NCBI GenBank assembly: GCA_002497075.1
Contig: DAML01000030.1
Span: 1 to 64,000, forward strand
Source: Methanomassiliicoccaceae archaeon UBA472
GTDB taxonomy: Archaea; Thermoplasmatota; Thermoplasmata; Methanomassiliicoccales; UBA472
Length of the DNA: 64,000 nt
Direction: 5' to 3'
Part shown: positions 7,322 through 16,596 of the stretch, in pieces
How the letters are laid out: each line of letters starts with the position of its first letter
Numbering within the stretch: position 1 is the first letter of the stretch
The notes under the pieces: model-generated
Database searches by the model: none
Told to the model about the DNA's origin: nothing
What the model saw: the letters and a program-made list of their open reading frames with translations, nothing else
Made by a program: the position numbers and the translations under genes

Positions 7322-9238
7322 TTAACTCATTAACAGAATTTTTGATATGATGTTGTACATCATATCGCACTCATGACCAGTACGTGACGATTCCCTTAAC
7401 ATTGCTTCTATTACTGCAGGATTTTTTCTTGCCGTTTCATTATCCCCATAGCCATACTTATCCCTCAACGCCGGTAATAGTGTGGTATAATTGGGTATTG
7501 TCTCCGCCAGTTTCGTGTCTAAATTTTTCCTGAAGCATGTATAGCCACACTCTACCCTCTCACAGTGGTCCTCAATCTGGGCATTATGCAAGCGAAACAG
7601 GGCGCGATTATCCTCAGGACAATTATTTCGACCGCCCTCGTCGCAATCCCATATTGTGTAGACTGGTAGGCCAAAACTGCGGAATATTACCGCAGCTTTG
7701 AGCACCTGCCGCTTGCCACTGCAAGGAATGACTGATATCCCCAAACCATCCATTTCAACATCAATAGCTTTCGCCGACCCCAATATGGCAGCCCGATCCC
7801 CTTCCCCCTCTACTAGAACCACGACATTGGCGAAAAAACCTTCATTGGTCCACGGAGTCATGAGCGTGTGCAGCCTTGCCCGTTCCGTTTCTACTGAGTA
7901 AGCCCCTGGGGTAGCTCCGTTTACCCGTTCCATATCCATGGTCACTCCCATCATTGTCGATTGGTATACCTTGGAATTTCGGGGTTTTATCCCATTTTCA
8001 ATCCGCTTGACTATGCGAATCTGGTCAAATCTGGTTAGATCAACCATTAGCGGTGAATGGGTCGTGTAGATAACCTGGGTACGTTTCGCTACTCCTCCAA
8101 TACTACCATTGGCCAAATCAAGTAATATCTTAGCGATGTGGCGCTCCCTACTTGGATGCTGAAATAGTTCAGGTTCCTCGATTCCTAGTATAAGGCTTGG
8201 TAACTCCAGACCACTATCCGATCCCTCAATGTCATGGGCTTTTGCTGCCTCCAGATGCTGAAGTGTAGTTAGAATGAAAGCTCTCTTGACCCCATCCCCA
8301 GCTCGGTCTAATTCAGATTCATAACCTTCTTCGACAATGCGGACCTGAGCTGATGGATCAGGGATTGTAATCGTTTGGGTCTCTAACCAACTTAACCTAA
8401 GCTGGGTTCCAGGGGCGAAGGAACCGATCGTGCTGGTTAATTCGGTTTCTAAATTCTTGAGTTCTGGGATAATTGAAGGGTCGAGAATTTCCCTATACCT
8501 CGTCTGTACTTCCTCACGGAAACTTTTCAAATCTTCTTTCTGAGCAAGTTGGCTTCGGACCACCAGATTCATCAAAGAATGGATAACCGTTCCCTTCCCA
8601 TCGGCTGATTCAACCGATGCATCTTGAATCGCTGGAATATATAGGAAGCGAGTATATCTCTCGAGGTGTGCTTCACCAACCTCTTTAAAACCGAAAAATT
8701 GACCATCATCCCTCAAGAGGCTGAGCTTGTCTATGTGATTCTTTTCCCATTCCCCGAGTGCCTCATCCATTTTCTGAATAGAGGCATTCCAGCGCAATTC
8801 CGGCAGGTCTTGGTATGCTATCGACTTAAGATTATCGTACTCAGCCTTTTTCTCTTCCTTTATTGTGAGAGCCCGCAATGTCTTGAAATCTGGATTTAAC
8901 AAAGAGTATCCATAGTACTTCTGGATAGGCTTGCTGACGAACTGTATTTCCTTCTCCACAACAAGCTCATCACCATTCATATGGGACTTTAGTATTTCTT
9001 TCTCAGGGGCTGCCAGATCGGTGAATGTTACAGAAATTATGATTGGCTCACTGATATCATTGCCGTAGAAATCTTCTTGCGCTATCTTAGCAGCTGGTTC
9101 GTAGAACTTGTTCAATGCCTTGAGGAATGTTGACTTTCCCGAACCATTGGGGCCTACCAACGCAGTGAGGCTATCACAATGTAATGTTTCGTCCTTAATG
9201 CATCGAAAATTCCTTACCCTGACAGATTTTATGATCAT
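7322..9238 (-). CDS. OLD-family ATPase with C-terminal Toprim nuclease domain
   Basis: The 638-residue protein begins at ATG 9238 (MIIKSVRVRNFRC), which follows a GGAAGAAGAG purine stretch. An upstream in-frame Met would add 13 poorly conserved residues. It has an ABC-type ATPase with Walker A GPNGSGKST near residue 28, a coiled central part, and Walker B ILGIEEPELFQHP near 340. A Toprim domain follows, with VVVLVEGEGDRAAI near 470 and DCDEGG near 520 as metal-binding acidic motifs. Layout and size match OLD nucleases, which process DNA and often act in phage defence; the Gabija GajA protein is a relative. No UvrD-type helicase lies next to it, so it is a stand-alone (class 1-like) member rather than a Gabija pair. 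Confidence 0.85.
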   Translation of the reverse strand: MIIKSVRVRNFRCIKDETLHCDSLTALVGPNGSGKSTFLKALNKFYEPAAKIAQEDFYGNDISEPIIISVTFTDLAAPEKEILKSHMNGDELVVEKEIQFVSKPIQKYYGYSLLNPDFKTLRALTIKEEKKAEYDNLKSIAYQDLPELRWNASIQKMDEALGEWEKNHIDKLSLLRDDGQFFGFKEVGEAHLERYTRFLYIPAIQDASVESADGKGTVIHSLMNLVVRSQLAQKEDLKSFREEVQTRYREILDPSIIPELKNLETELTSTIGSFAPGTQLRLSWLETQTITIPDPSAQVRIVEEGYESELDRAGDGVKRAFILTTLQHLEAAKAHDIEGSDSGLELPSLILGIEEPELFQHPSRERHIAKILLDLANGSIGGVAKRTQVIYTTHSPLMVDLTRFDQIRIVKRIENGIKPRNSKVYQSTMMGVTMDMERVNGATPGAYSVETERARLHTLMTPWTNEGFFANVVVLVEGEGDRAAILGSAKAIDVEMDGLGISVIPCSGKRQVLKAAVIFRSFGLPVYTIWDCDEGGRNNCPEDNRALFRLHNAQIEDHCERVECGYTCFRKNLDTKLAETIPNYTTLLPALRDKYGYGDNETARKNPAVIEAMLRESSRTGHECDMMYNIISKILLMS

Positions 9239-9780
9239 TCTCTTCTTCCCCAGACTGACCCATGCACTATGTAACAATAATTTTTTCTAGCGGATTCAAT
9301 CATTTTCCCCATTATTATCGTCCATACGTACAAGCTATTGATTATGGAACTTTACATGACGCCTGTGGTGGTCCTCGGATGCTTTTCCTTGGCGAGGAAT
9401 ATTACACAATGTCCACATTGAGCAGTGGACTGAGTTCACACTATCTTCCATCGTTCGAGGAGCTCATAATCATTAACTTCTCTGTTTTCGCCATCGACCT
9501 TGTGATATAGGCTCTGATGAACAAATTCAATATGTAAAACTGACACGGTAACTGAATAATCAAAGCGGATATCCGGGCTATTGGAACGAGTCTTTACAGT
9601 CTTTTCGAGAGAGAGTAAAAGACTTTGAAAACATGGCCGAACGACGAGGGTTATTATGAGTCTTTTACAGTCTTCAAAGATAGGTCTGTTAAGAGAGTAA
9701 TAAAAATGCTGGAGAGAATGAAAATTTCTGTGGATTCACAGTCATTTTCAGTGAAATGATAATCAGAAAAAGATGTGAAT
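9239..9780. other. AT-rich intergenic stretch with repeated motif
   Basis: No convincing gene lies here. The open frame at 9262-9510 has low-complexity composition and no ribosome-binding site. The notable content is the repeat set at 9589-9676, listed separately. Confidence 0.4.
9589..9676. repeat. Direct repeat with an inverted copy between
   Basis: GAGTCTTTACAGTCTTTT at 9589-9606 recurs as GAGTCTTTTACAGTCTTCA at 9658-9676. Between them GAGTAAAAGACT near 9613 is an inverted copy of the AGTCTTTTAC core. Three related copies within 90 AT-rich bases could be a protein-binding array or a small RNA fold. No adjacent gene makes the role obvious. Confidence 0.4.
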
Positions 9781-9906
9781 ATGAACATTGATTCGGCCTG
9801 CGTGATGTGCATTTGGTGCAGTGTCAATCATGCAAAGGGCGAGATATGTCTTCCATATTGTTTAACAGAGCCATCGTTATTTCATATGGTTCATGCATTG
9901 TTATAA
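9781..9906 (+). CDS. Possible 41-residue cysteine-rich small protein
   Basis: From ATG 9781 a short frame encodes MNIDSACVMCIWCSVNHAKG followed by EICLPYCL and ends at TAA 9904-9906. The CxxCxxC and CxxxC pairs are spaced as in small zinc-binding knuckles. Translation probability is unsure: there is no clear Shine-Dalgarno sequence and the product is short. Cysteine codons are otherwise rare in such AT-rich intergenic sequence, which favours a real gene or a recent remnant. Confidence 0.35.
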   Translation: MNIDSACVMCIWCSVNHAKGEICLPYCLTEPSLFHMVHALL

Positions 9907-10106
9907 AAGAAGACCAAGTTTGACAAACAATATGAACTATGTTAAAAAAATCAATGATGTCATGGAAATATGGACTCACTTTCGCTCACCCCCGACCCTT
10001 AAACATATAACTAAAGCAAATCGATTGGTATTGTGCGTAGAGGGAAGAATTAAAACTAATAATAATATGGTCGGCTAATCATCATATAAAAAGGAAAAAG
10101 AAGAAG

Positions 10107-10676
10107 ATGGGTCTTTGGGAGCAACTTGAAGATGATGAGAAGATCGTTCTCTATGCAATTGGTGCTTTAGATCAGCCCCTCCGAAGTAAATTAAAAATTC
10201 AGAAAATATTGTTTTTAGTGGTGAATGTCTTTGAAGATCTCAACGATCTTCTTCGATATGAACCGCATTTAATGGGACCATATAGTGAGAGAATTGATTA
10301 CCTATTAAGTGACTTGGAACGACTAGGTCTTGTATCCATCAGTGGGAGCAGTTATTTTCTAACCGGCAAGGGCCAAGAAGTTTTTAAAAACCTAAAACCG
10401 AAGAAGGAATTATCAGAGATTATCGACGATTTTAAAGCCTTCTTAAATGACCTGAGCGATAACGAGGTAATGACTTTCATATACACCTTTTATCCAAAAT
10501 ATACCTCCGAATCGACTAAATGGGACGAGCTGAAAGAAAACCGGGTAGATTATGCGAACAGGCTTTTATTGAAGGGCAAAGTAAGTTTTCACAAGGCAGC
10601 ACAGATGGCCAATTTGGATGCACAAGACTATGCAGATCTATTAAAAAGGAGTAATATAAAGTGGCGTGCTCAGTAG
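10107..10676 (+). CDS. UPF0175-type antitoxin with N-terminal winged-helix-like domain
   Basis: The 189-residue protein has an N-terminal part (KLKIQKILFLVVN, then YEPHLMGPYSERIDYLLSDL and a basic/aromatic hairpin) that resembles the Panacea/SocA-like or winged-helix region found in antitoxins. Its last 35 residues (LLLKGKVSFHKAAQMANL and then DYADLLKRSNI) match the UPF0175 signature, a short HTH used by VapB-like antitoxins. The PIN gene starts 16 bases before its stop, giving a coupled pair typical of type II toxin-antitoxin loci. It probably neutralises the PIN RNase and represses its own promoter. A purine-rich AAAAAGGAAAAAGAAGAAG precedes the start. Confidence 0.75.
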   Translation: MGLWEQLEDDEKIVLYAIGALDQPLRSKLKIQKILFLVVNVFEDLNDLLRYEPHLMGPYSERIDYLLSDLERLGLVSISGSSYFLTGKGQEVFKNLKPKKELSEIIDDFKAFLNDLSDNEVMTFIYTFYPKYTSESTKWDELKENRVDYANRLLLKGKVSFHKAAQMANLDAQDYADLLKRSNIKWRAQ

Positions 10677-11218
10677 TAAAAATCCTAGATGCCACCACGA
10701 TATCGGCCTTCCTGTATGAGATTAGGTCTGTAGATGTTATTGATAGATGCAGAACGGTTTATGAACTGGTAACATCCCGAGAGGTCGTTGAAGAGGTCAT
10801 GAGGCATCAAAGAAGTACAAATCAGTCAAGAATGAGTTCGTTTGGAACAGCGGAAGCATTGACATCTGAGGAAATAGCATTGATGAATTATCTCGAAGTT
10901 AGATACCCTGCGTTGCATCGTGGAGAGTTATCAAGTTTCATTATTGCTATTCGGTATGCTAAAGCTGAGAAATCATATTACTTTATTACCGACGACAAAG
11001 CGATGCGCAACTCCATCGAAAAGATATTACGAGACGAACAAGTGATTGAGATGGCTGGTGCGAAAATTATTATTAAAATCACAGGGACGATAGGATTAAT
11101 AATTCACCTTGGTGAAAAGGGATGCTTGGGCAAAGATGAGCGTGAAAGCATCGCGGATGATCTATTGACCAGTACTTTCCGTTGTACACCTTGGTTAATC
11201 CAGCAATTGAAATCTTGA
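10661..11218 (+). CDS. PIN-domain toxin (DUF3368-like)
   Basis: The 185-residue protein starts at GTG 10661, seven bases after a good AAAGGAG ribosome-binding site. Its N-terminus overlaps the antitoxin gene by 16 bases. Acidic residues sit as in PIN-fold RNases: Asp in KILDATTISAF near residue 10, Glu in LHRGELSSF near 88, and Asp pair in YFITDDKAM near 110. Such toxins cleave tRNA or rRNA when the antitoxin is lost. The C-terminal 60 residues extend past the minimal PIN fold. The gene ends directly against the stop of the convergent gene, with no spacer. Confidence 0.8.
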   Translation: MACSVVKILDATTISAFLYEIRSVDVIDRCRTVYELVTSREVVEEVMRHQRSTNQSRMSSFGTAEALTSEEIALMNYLEVRYPALHRGELSSFIIAIRYAKAEKSYYFITDDKAMRNSIEKILRDEQVIEMAGAKIIIKITGTIGLIIHLGEKGCLGKDERESIADDLLTSTFRCTPWLIQQLKS

Positions 11219-12325
11219 TTAGTCAAACCATTTCGATTTCGTAGCCTCTTTCTCAAAAAGGCTCTTGCGGTATTTCTTTAGCTCATCAACCTTCTCGGCG
11301 TCAATCATGTTCTTTGTTTGCAGATAGGGTAAAATGCTCTTCTCGCTGTTTAGAGCCTCAGTAATAACCTTGGCTTCTGCGATCTGTCTCGCGAGATTAT
11401 ACTTCTTCGATCCCTGGTAGGCAAGTGATTGTGCGACGCCTAGTTTTTTAGCTACAACCGATTCTGCCATTTTCGAATATCCATACGTTTCCTCATCGAA
11501 AATGCGGCATGTTGGTTCCAATCCTTTTTTCATTTGCGCTTCTTTCGCCTTTCCAGCTCCGGGATTGGGTATGTGCAGTCCACCTAAGATATCTGCACCA
11601 TAACCTGCATTTAGAAAGTCCCTCGCTAGAACCACATCAGCATTTTTAGAGAAGCTAGCTATCCTTGCATTTACGACATAAATCATGGTATCGTCTAATA
11701 ATCCTCTTTGTTTAATCGTCCTAATTACGTGTCTCATCCATGTTTCCTGATTGTCTAAAAATCGATTTCTGGCATCTATTGCGAAAAGTGTTACCCCGTG
11801 ATCGACCATAGAATCAATTACGTCACCAACAATCGTTCGAGGCATGGTTGTTGAAACCGTCCCCATTACAGATTTATTATTCAGGGTCTCTATGACTTCG
11901 ATATTTTTTCTATTCCATTCGAGAATAAGCTCTTTGAGCTTCTCACCTTCATATACGCCGAGAAGGCCACTCCAAATCGGAGTGACGGCGATTTGACTAT
12001 ACTGATACTGAAGGTCCGTAAGTAATCCCAATTCATTATCCGTTAACTTGGCAGAGTCGTTATAATCGACAAAACAAACATTTAATCCAGTTCGGGTCTT
12101 CTTTTTTAATTCCAAATTCAACCCGCGCTCCATTTCCGAGGATCTAGCTCCTTTTTGTAGACAATCTTTCGAATAATTACGATAAATTTCATTTACCTCG
12201 TTTGCTGGAACATCATTATTTGATGAACAGAGCGGGGTGATTAAGGATTCACTACCAAACTGTATTCGTGTAGTACGATATGCCAGTTCTTCATCAATCT
12301 TCTTTACCTTCGCAATTACCTTCAT
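11219..12325 (-). CDS. Hypothetical protein, 368 residues, unrecognised
   Basis: The protein is hydrophilic, lacks signal or membrane segments and has no motif I can name. Alternating hydrophobic strands and helices in the middle (VTLFAIDARNRF near residue 185, TMIYVVNARIASF near 215, ADVVLARDFLNAGYGADILGG near 230) would fit an alpha/beta barrel or Rossmann-type fold. The C-terminus is charged and helical and ends in EKEATKSKWFD. It converges on the PIN toxin gene with abutting stops and is divergent from the region at 12.4 kb, so it may be transcribed alone. Its neighbours are defence-type genes, so an accessory role is likely, but no function is assigned. Confidence 0.6.
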   Translation of the reverse strand: MKVIAKVKKIDEELAYRTTRIQFGSESLITPLCSSNNDVPANEVNEIYRNYSKDCLQKGARSSEMERGLNLELKKKTRTGLNVCFVDYNDSAKLTDNELGLLTDLQYQYSQIAVTPIWSGLLGVYEGEKLKELILEWNRKNIEVIETLNNKSVMGTVSTTMPRTIVGDVIDSMVDHGVTLFAIDARNRFLDNQETWMRHVIRTIKQRGLLDDTMIYVVNARIASFSKNADVVLARDFLNAGYGADILGGLHIPNPGAGKAKEAQMKKGLEPTCRIFDEETYGYSKMAESVVAKKLGVAQSLAYQGSKKYNLARQIAEAKVITEALNSEKSILPYLQTKNMIDAEKVDELKKYRKSLFEKEATKSKWFD

Positions 12326-12367
12326 GACTTTCCCACTGCACCATATATATCTTTTATCATTAGTATT

Positions 12368-12631
12368 ATGTCGCTTATATACAAACTACGGTTGATTTTC
12401 GCATTCATAGTACTTGTTATTGGTTATTTTATTTCGGTACTGTCTTTTCAACAATGGGGTCAATCCTCGATTAAGAGGTTGACTACTGCAGGTTTGTTGT
12501 TGCATTCTCAAGTTGATTGCATCGAATTCGTTGTGGAACTGAAGACTACTTACCGAAGTGACAATAAGCTCTTCGATCAGCTGTTAACCGACCCCATGGT
12601 GTCCACCAAGACTTCCCCTATCCCTGTGTAA
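12368..12631 (+). CDS. Doubtful small membrane protein
   Basis: An 87-codon frame opens at ATG 12368 with one clear hydrophobic segment (FAFIVLVIGYFISVLSF). Its 3' end overlaps the convergent ATPase gene by 55 bases, and the overlapping codons read like antisense shadow. The first 65 codons lie in true intergenic DNA. It may be a small membrane protein with a different end, or chance. Confidence 0.2.
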   Translation: MSLIYKLRLIFAFIVLVIGYFISVLSFQQWGQSSIKRLTTAGLLLHSQVDCIEFVVELKTTYRSDNKLFDQLLTDPMVSTKTSPIPV

Positions 12632-15210
12632 CGGCTCGGATAGCAGGTCATGAGTATGATCTGACAGTCCTGGCTCACTACCGTAAGGATGGCGTCCATG
12701 GCCTTGATGCGAGCGGGGTCGGTATGGCCTAGAGCATCGTCGAGGATCAATGGAACGCCACCCTCGTTGGAAACAATCATGGCGCATGCCAGCTTACTGA
12801 TCATACCTATCTGTTCCTTAGCTCCGGTACTGAGCTGGTCGAATCCCAATGTTTTCCCATCAAGTGTCCTTTGGACGACATTCAAATTCTCATCGATAGT
12901 CACTTCGAACGAGTTATTGAAAAGTATCCTTCCAAGGCGCTCAATGCGTTCCTTCAACGGATTAAGGAATTTCATCTGGGCGGTAATCCTCTCCTCGTTC
13001 ATTGTCTCGAACAGTAATTTAGCAGCTTCTGCTTGACGAGTCAACGAGGCAAGCTCTTTCCTCGCCTGTACGAACTCCCTTTCTTTCGAACCAACTTTTT
13101 CAGACAGCCCATCCTGCTCGTATAGCTCAAGCCTTCCCCCAATGCCGTCCATGGTTTGCCTCGACTTATCGATGCGCTTACCCATGGAGACAAGTGCGCT
13201 CTCGGCGTTCCTTGACAATATCTCGAGCGACGGAACATCTAGTTTCCCTACTACTTCTTTTATCTGATCGTATTCCTTAGCAAATGTCCTAAGGCTCTCC
13301 TCGCTATGAGCCTTTTTCTTATCCAACTCTTCATCAGAAATCAAGATTCTAGCTGATTCCAGGCTTCTGTTTAAAGCGGTAAGTTCACCATCTACACGCT
13401 GCTTTTTGGATTCCTTATCTTGCAAGTTCGTCCTTGCGCCATCACGGCGTTTTTCTGCTTTTTCCAGCTCTTTACTTATGGTTTTAGCCATTTTCTCTGC
13501 TTGATCCAGATTGTTTTCTGAATCTCTCAGAAGCGTTTCGGCTTCACCACGGTCCTTGGGAAGGAGCACATCCATAGGTCGGATTTCCAGATGCATTTTT
13601 GATTGTTCCTCTGTTTGCCCGATTAGTTGGATCAATCCGTCAATAGTGAGGTCTCGGAGATCATTCTTCTTAACCAGTTCATACTCATCAATCTGTTTCT
13701 GTGCGTCTTGGTGCAATTGTTTAGCCAGGTATGCATCTTTAAGATCCGTCACGTTGTAGCTCTCTAGGAGTGTCCTGAGACTGTCCTCAGTTTTTTGATA
13801 CTTGTCTACTAGTTTGTCATGTCCCCGGCCTCCATTCACATAAATAGCTAATTTTCCCGGCAGCTCGATGGTGATTTCGTCCAGTACCGTTTTCTTCTCA
13901 ACTGTACCCCTGCTTAAGATCAATGGGCTCTCATCGACTATGAGGTCGATATCGTCCAACGCTTCAAACCTAAGGCTAGGAAGGCCAATCTCCAAGGCTC
14001 CTTTGGCTCTATCCATCTTCACTTGCGCTTCCTGGATTTCCTCCAGAGCTTCCTCCGTCACAGTGTGGCGGGCCAGCACCGCGGCGGCTGCCTCTGCAAC
14101 CTTTTGGGCGTTCTCCACTCTCCCCAAACGCTCTCTGAGTTGAGCTTGCCAGAGCTCGCGGTTGAGATGGTCAAGGTCCTTCTGGTTGAGGTTCCGGCAC
14201 ACTCTTGCCCTCTCTAGATTACGCAAGGCCGACTGGTGCTTTTCCTTCTCCTCTAAATAAGCCCGCGCAGATGCCTCGAGTTCTGTATCAAGGTTGGAAT
14301 CTTCCTCCAATTCCTTCAAGACCTCTCGCGCCTTCTTGATGGACTGTTCTATTTCCGCCCTAGACTTAACATCTGAAAAGACTCTGTCTCGTTCAGATAT
14401 CGCTGCGGCCAGCTTCGCACCAGCTAACTCAAGCTGGGTCAATAATTTCTTTGCTCCATCCAGATTTTCATTATGGAGCTTGCTGTCTCGCTCCAGTTCG
14501 ATTCTGTTCTCATCAAGCTCCCTCAGATGGGCCTCGAGGCGCGAAAACTCTTCGATGTCCGCTTCAGCCCTCCTGAGCTGGTCCCTCAGCTCCGTTAATT
14601 CTTTGCCAAGTGCTTCCACCAGGTCGATCTTCCTCTTGTACTCCCCTGTTGGCCCGCGGGAGTTGCAATAGTTTTCTTTTTCAATCTTGACCGATACGTA
14701 AAGGTCCTGCTCTAACTTACCCACGGTAACTGTCCCTGCGGCATTGCTCAACGCTCTGGAAAGCGAGGAGTTGGTTGGTATCTCCTTAGCACTCTCACCT
14801 TGAATGACATTCAAGGCCTTCCAGAGGCCCATGTCCATGGTCTCGCCCAATATCTCCTGCACCCTGTTGTGAGCCTCTCTGCCCTTAAGGGATCCCGGGG
14901 ATGGCTTGATCATAGTCAAGACCGTGGCTTTGTCCTTAATGTATCGTTTGAAAAGCCTAAACCGATACGTTCCCGATTCAATCTCAGCCTCGATCTCAGG
15001 GCCAACATCCTGGTCGACTGGCTGGATTGCCAGCACCGACTTCTTGACTGATGATTCCATCTCTTCGAGGAGAATGTAGAGGGCGCGAACAAAGCAAGAC
15101 TTACCAACTTCGTTCGGCCCCTCGATGATAGTTATTCCCTTAGTCTGAGGCCGTAGCTCCTTTTCGGTTATGCCGCAAAAGTTCTTGACCCGTAAGTAAT
15201 GAATAATCAT
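12577..15210 (-). CDS. SbcC/YhaN-like SMC-type ATPase without zinc hook
   Basis: The 877-residue protein has an ABC-type head split by long coiled coils. Walker A is EGPNEVGKS near residue 30. The ABC signature QLSTGAKEQIG is near 790, and Walker B with catalytic acidic residue LILDDALGHTDP is near 820. Coiled coil occupies roughly residues 190-390 and 540-720. Rad50 and SbcC carry a CxxC zinc hook at the tip; none is present here. The middle instead has a small beta-rich insert around residue 440, as in YhaN-type proteins. Its start overlaps the nuclease gene stop by 4 bases (ATGA). The pair is therefore a coupled Rad50-Mre11-like DNA-end-processing complex, probably distinct from the housekeeping one. 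Confidence 0.85.
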   Translation of the reverse strand: MIIHYLRVKNFCGITEKELRPQTKGITIIEGPNEVGKSCFVRALYILLEEMESSVKKSVLAIQPVDQDVGPEIEAEIESGTYRFRLFKRYIKDKATVLTMIKPSPGSLKGREAHNRVQEILGETMDMGLWKALNVIQGESAKEIPTNSSLSRALSNAAGTVTVGKLEQDLYVSVKIEKENYCNSRGPTGEYKRKIDLVEALGKELTELRDQLRRAEADIEEFSRLEAHLRELDENRIELERDSKLHNENLDGAKKLLTQLELAGAKLAAAISERDRVFSDVKSRAEIEQSIKKAREVLKELEEDSNLDTELEASARAYLEEKEKHQSALRNLERARVCRNLNQKDLDHLNRELWQAQLRERLGRVENAQKVAEAAAAVLARHTVTEEALEEIQEAQVKMDRAKGALEIGLPSLRFEALDDIDLIVDESPLILSRGTVEKKTVLDEITIELPGKLAIYVNGGRGHDKLVDKYQKTEDSLRTLLESYNVTDLKDAYLAKQLHQDAQKQIDEYELVKKNDLRDLTIDGLIQLIGQTEEQSKMHLEIRPMDVLLPKDRGEAETLLRDSENNLDQAEKMAKTISKELEKAEKRRDGARTNLQDKESKKQRVDGELTALNRSLESARILISDEELDKKKAHSEESLRTFAKEYDQIKEVVGKLDVPSLEILSRNAESALVSMGKRIDKSRQTMDGIGGRLELYEQDGLSEKVGSKEREFVQARKELASLTRQAEAAKLLFETMNEERITAQMKFLNPLKERIERLGRILFNNSFEVTIDENLNVVQRTLDGKTLGFDQLSTGAKEQIGMISKLACAMIVSNEGGVPLILDDALGHTDPARIKAMDAILTVVSQDCQIILMTCYPSRYTGIGEVLVDTMGSVNS

Positions 15211-16340
15211 TCAGTGCACCCCCTCGCCAAACGGTGCAGGAGGGCCACCGCATCGCTGGCAACTTTGCCCGCGGTTCCAGTCGCCTTGGATTCTTCCACC
15301 AACCTCTTCATGGTCTCCTCAGCGAAGCCATGAAGTCCCAGGGCGGCGATGCCTTCCTCGCCGAATGAAACCACCAAGTCGCAGTCCTTTTCCCATTCCT
15401 CGATGGAAGCGTACAGGTCTCCGAAGTTGTCAAGCATTTCGTCCAACTTTGCTCTACCCTCGGCTGAAACCGTTCCTCTAAGTCCCAATCTTACGACTGT
15501 CTTGTCCTTGTTGGCGAGCGATGATAAGTACGATTCGATAGTGCTTATGTCAGCATCGCTATTGATCAGAAAGTCCTTTTTAACAAATTGCCAGAAGCTT
15601 AGTGGTTTCACTTGCACCGAACAATCGCCATCTAGATCAACTACAAGCACAGATCCGGAACGGTCCTCACCGAAATCCGTAGCCAGGTGGCTACCGGAGT
15701 ACCAGATGCGCTTCGTGTTGCCCACACTGGTCACAGAATGGCGGTCACCTAAGGCCACATAATGGATTAGCCCATCGTTTATCGCATTTTCCAAGGTGAG
15801 CAGGTTGATGATGGCGGGATCTTCCCTGTTCATAGATAGTGAACTGACTACACCGTGGCCCAGCATAATCCTCGTCACACCGGGCAAGGGCTCCAAGGCC
15901 AAGCAGGCTTCACTCAGAATATCGGAAAGAATTCGTTTTGATTTCCAAGGCGCACCAATGATCTGAACGCCCGGTGAGACATCGATAGCCGTGCTGTCCT
16001 TAACTATGGTTACGTTGGATGGCTTGCACTCTAGGAAGGTCTTGTTCTTGTATATGCTTGAAGGATCCATGGGGTCGTGGTTGCCGGGGAGAAGGATGAT
16101 TGGAACCTGCACATGGGCCATTGCCTCCAATGCCCTATGGACAGTCTTCCTTTCGACGAAATTAGACTCGAAAACGTCACCACTTACAACGATGAACTGA
16201 GCGCGCTCTTGTTTAGCTAGATCTCCAAGATCACGGATTGCGTTAAAGCTGTCCTGGCAATAACGAGCTTGCGCTTCCTCCCCTAAGTATTCACGCTTCA
16301 TTCCCAACTGCCAATCAGCCGTATGTATGAATCGAACCAA
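15207..16340 (-). CDS. SbcD/Mre11-like metallophosphoesterase nuclease
   Basis: The protein (about 377 residues) shows the calcineurin-like phosphoesterase motifs in order: HTADWQLG near the N-terminus, SGDVFE near residue 55, GNHDP near 92, LGHGV near 158 and a GDRH motif near 197. In motif I the usual second His (DxH) is Gln (DWQ), which could change metal binding. I prefer the TTG start at 16340 because a GGGGAG sequence lies just upstream; a GTG at 16352 would add four residues. It should act as the nuclease partner of the following ATPase, opening or trimming DNA ends. Confidence 0.85.
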   Translation of the reverse strand: MVRFIHTADWQLGMKREYLGEEAQARYCQDSFNAIRDLGDLAKQERAQFIVVSGDVFESNFVERKTVHRALEAMAHVQVPIILLPGNHDPMDPSSIYKNKTFLECKPSNVTIVKDSTAIDVSPGVQIIGAPWKSKRILSDILSEACLALEPLPGVTRIMLGHGVVSSLSMNREDPAIINLLTLENAINDGLIHYVALGDRHSVTSVGNTKRIWYSGSHLATDFGEDRSGSVLVVDLDGDCSVQVKPLSFWQFVKKDFLINSDADISTIESYLSSLANKDKTVVRLGLRGTVSAEGRAKLDEMLDNFGDLYASIEEWEKDCDLVVSFGEEGIAALGLHGFAEETMKRLVEESKATGTAGKVASDAVALLHRLARGCTE

Positions 16341-16596
16341 GCAACTCCCCACATGATAATTCTTAAACTCAAATTAATAACAACGCAGCATTTTATTCGA
16401 TTGAGACCAAACTCACAAGTATAGTTAGTTAAACAATTTCAGACAAATTTAATGCTTGATAGATGTTGGGCACCGCATTGTCCAACATAATTGTTATAAA
16501 ATAATGGTAACCTCAATGCCAGGGTGAGTTTATAACAGTGCGATTCAAGCTTATTTCAAACAGTTTTTATCATGTAATCACGGAACTTTATTTTAT

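Noticed and set aside
7322..9277. Gabija system
   Set aside because: The OLD-type gene resembles GajA, but no UvrD/GajB-like helicase lies beside it.
9893..10078. 61-codon frame before the antitoxin gene
   Set aside because: It overlaps the end of the Cys-rich small frame, has random-looking AT-rich codons and no ribosome-binding site.
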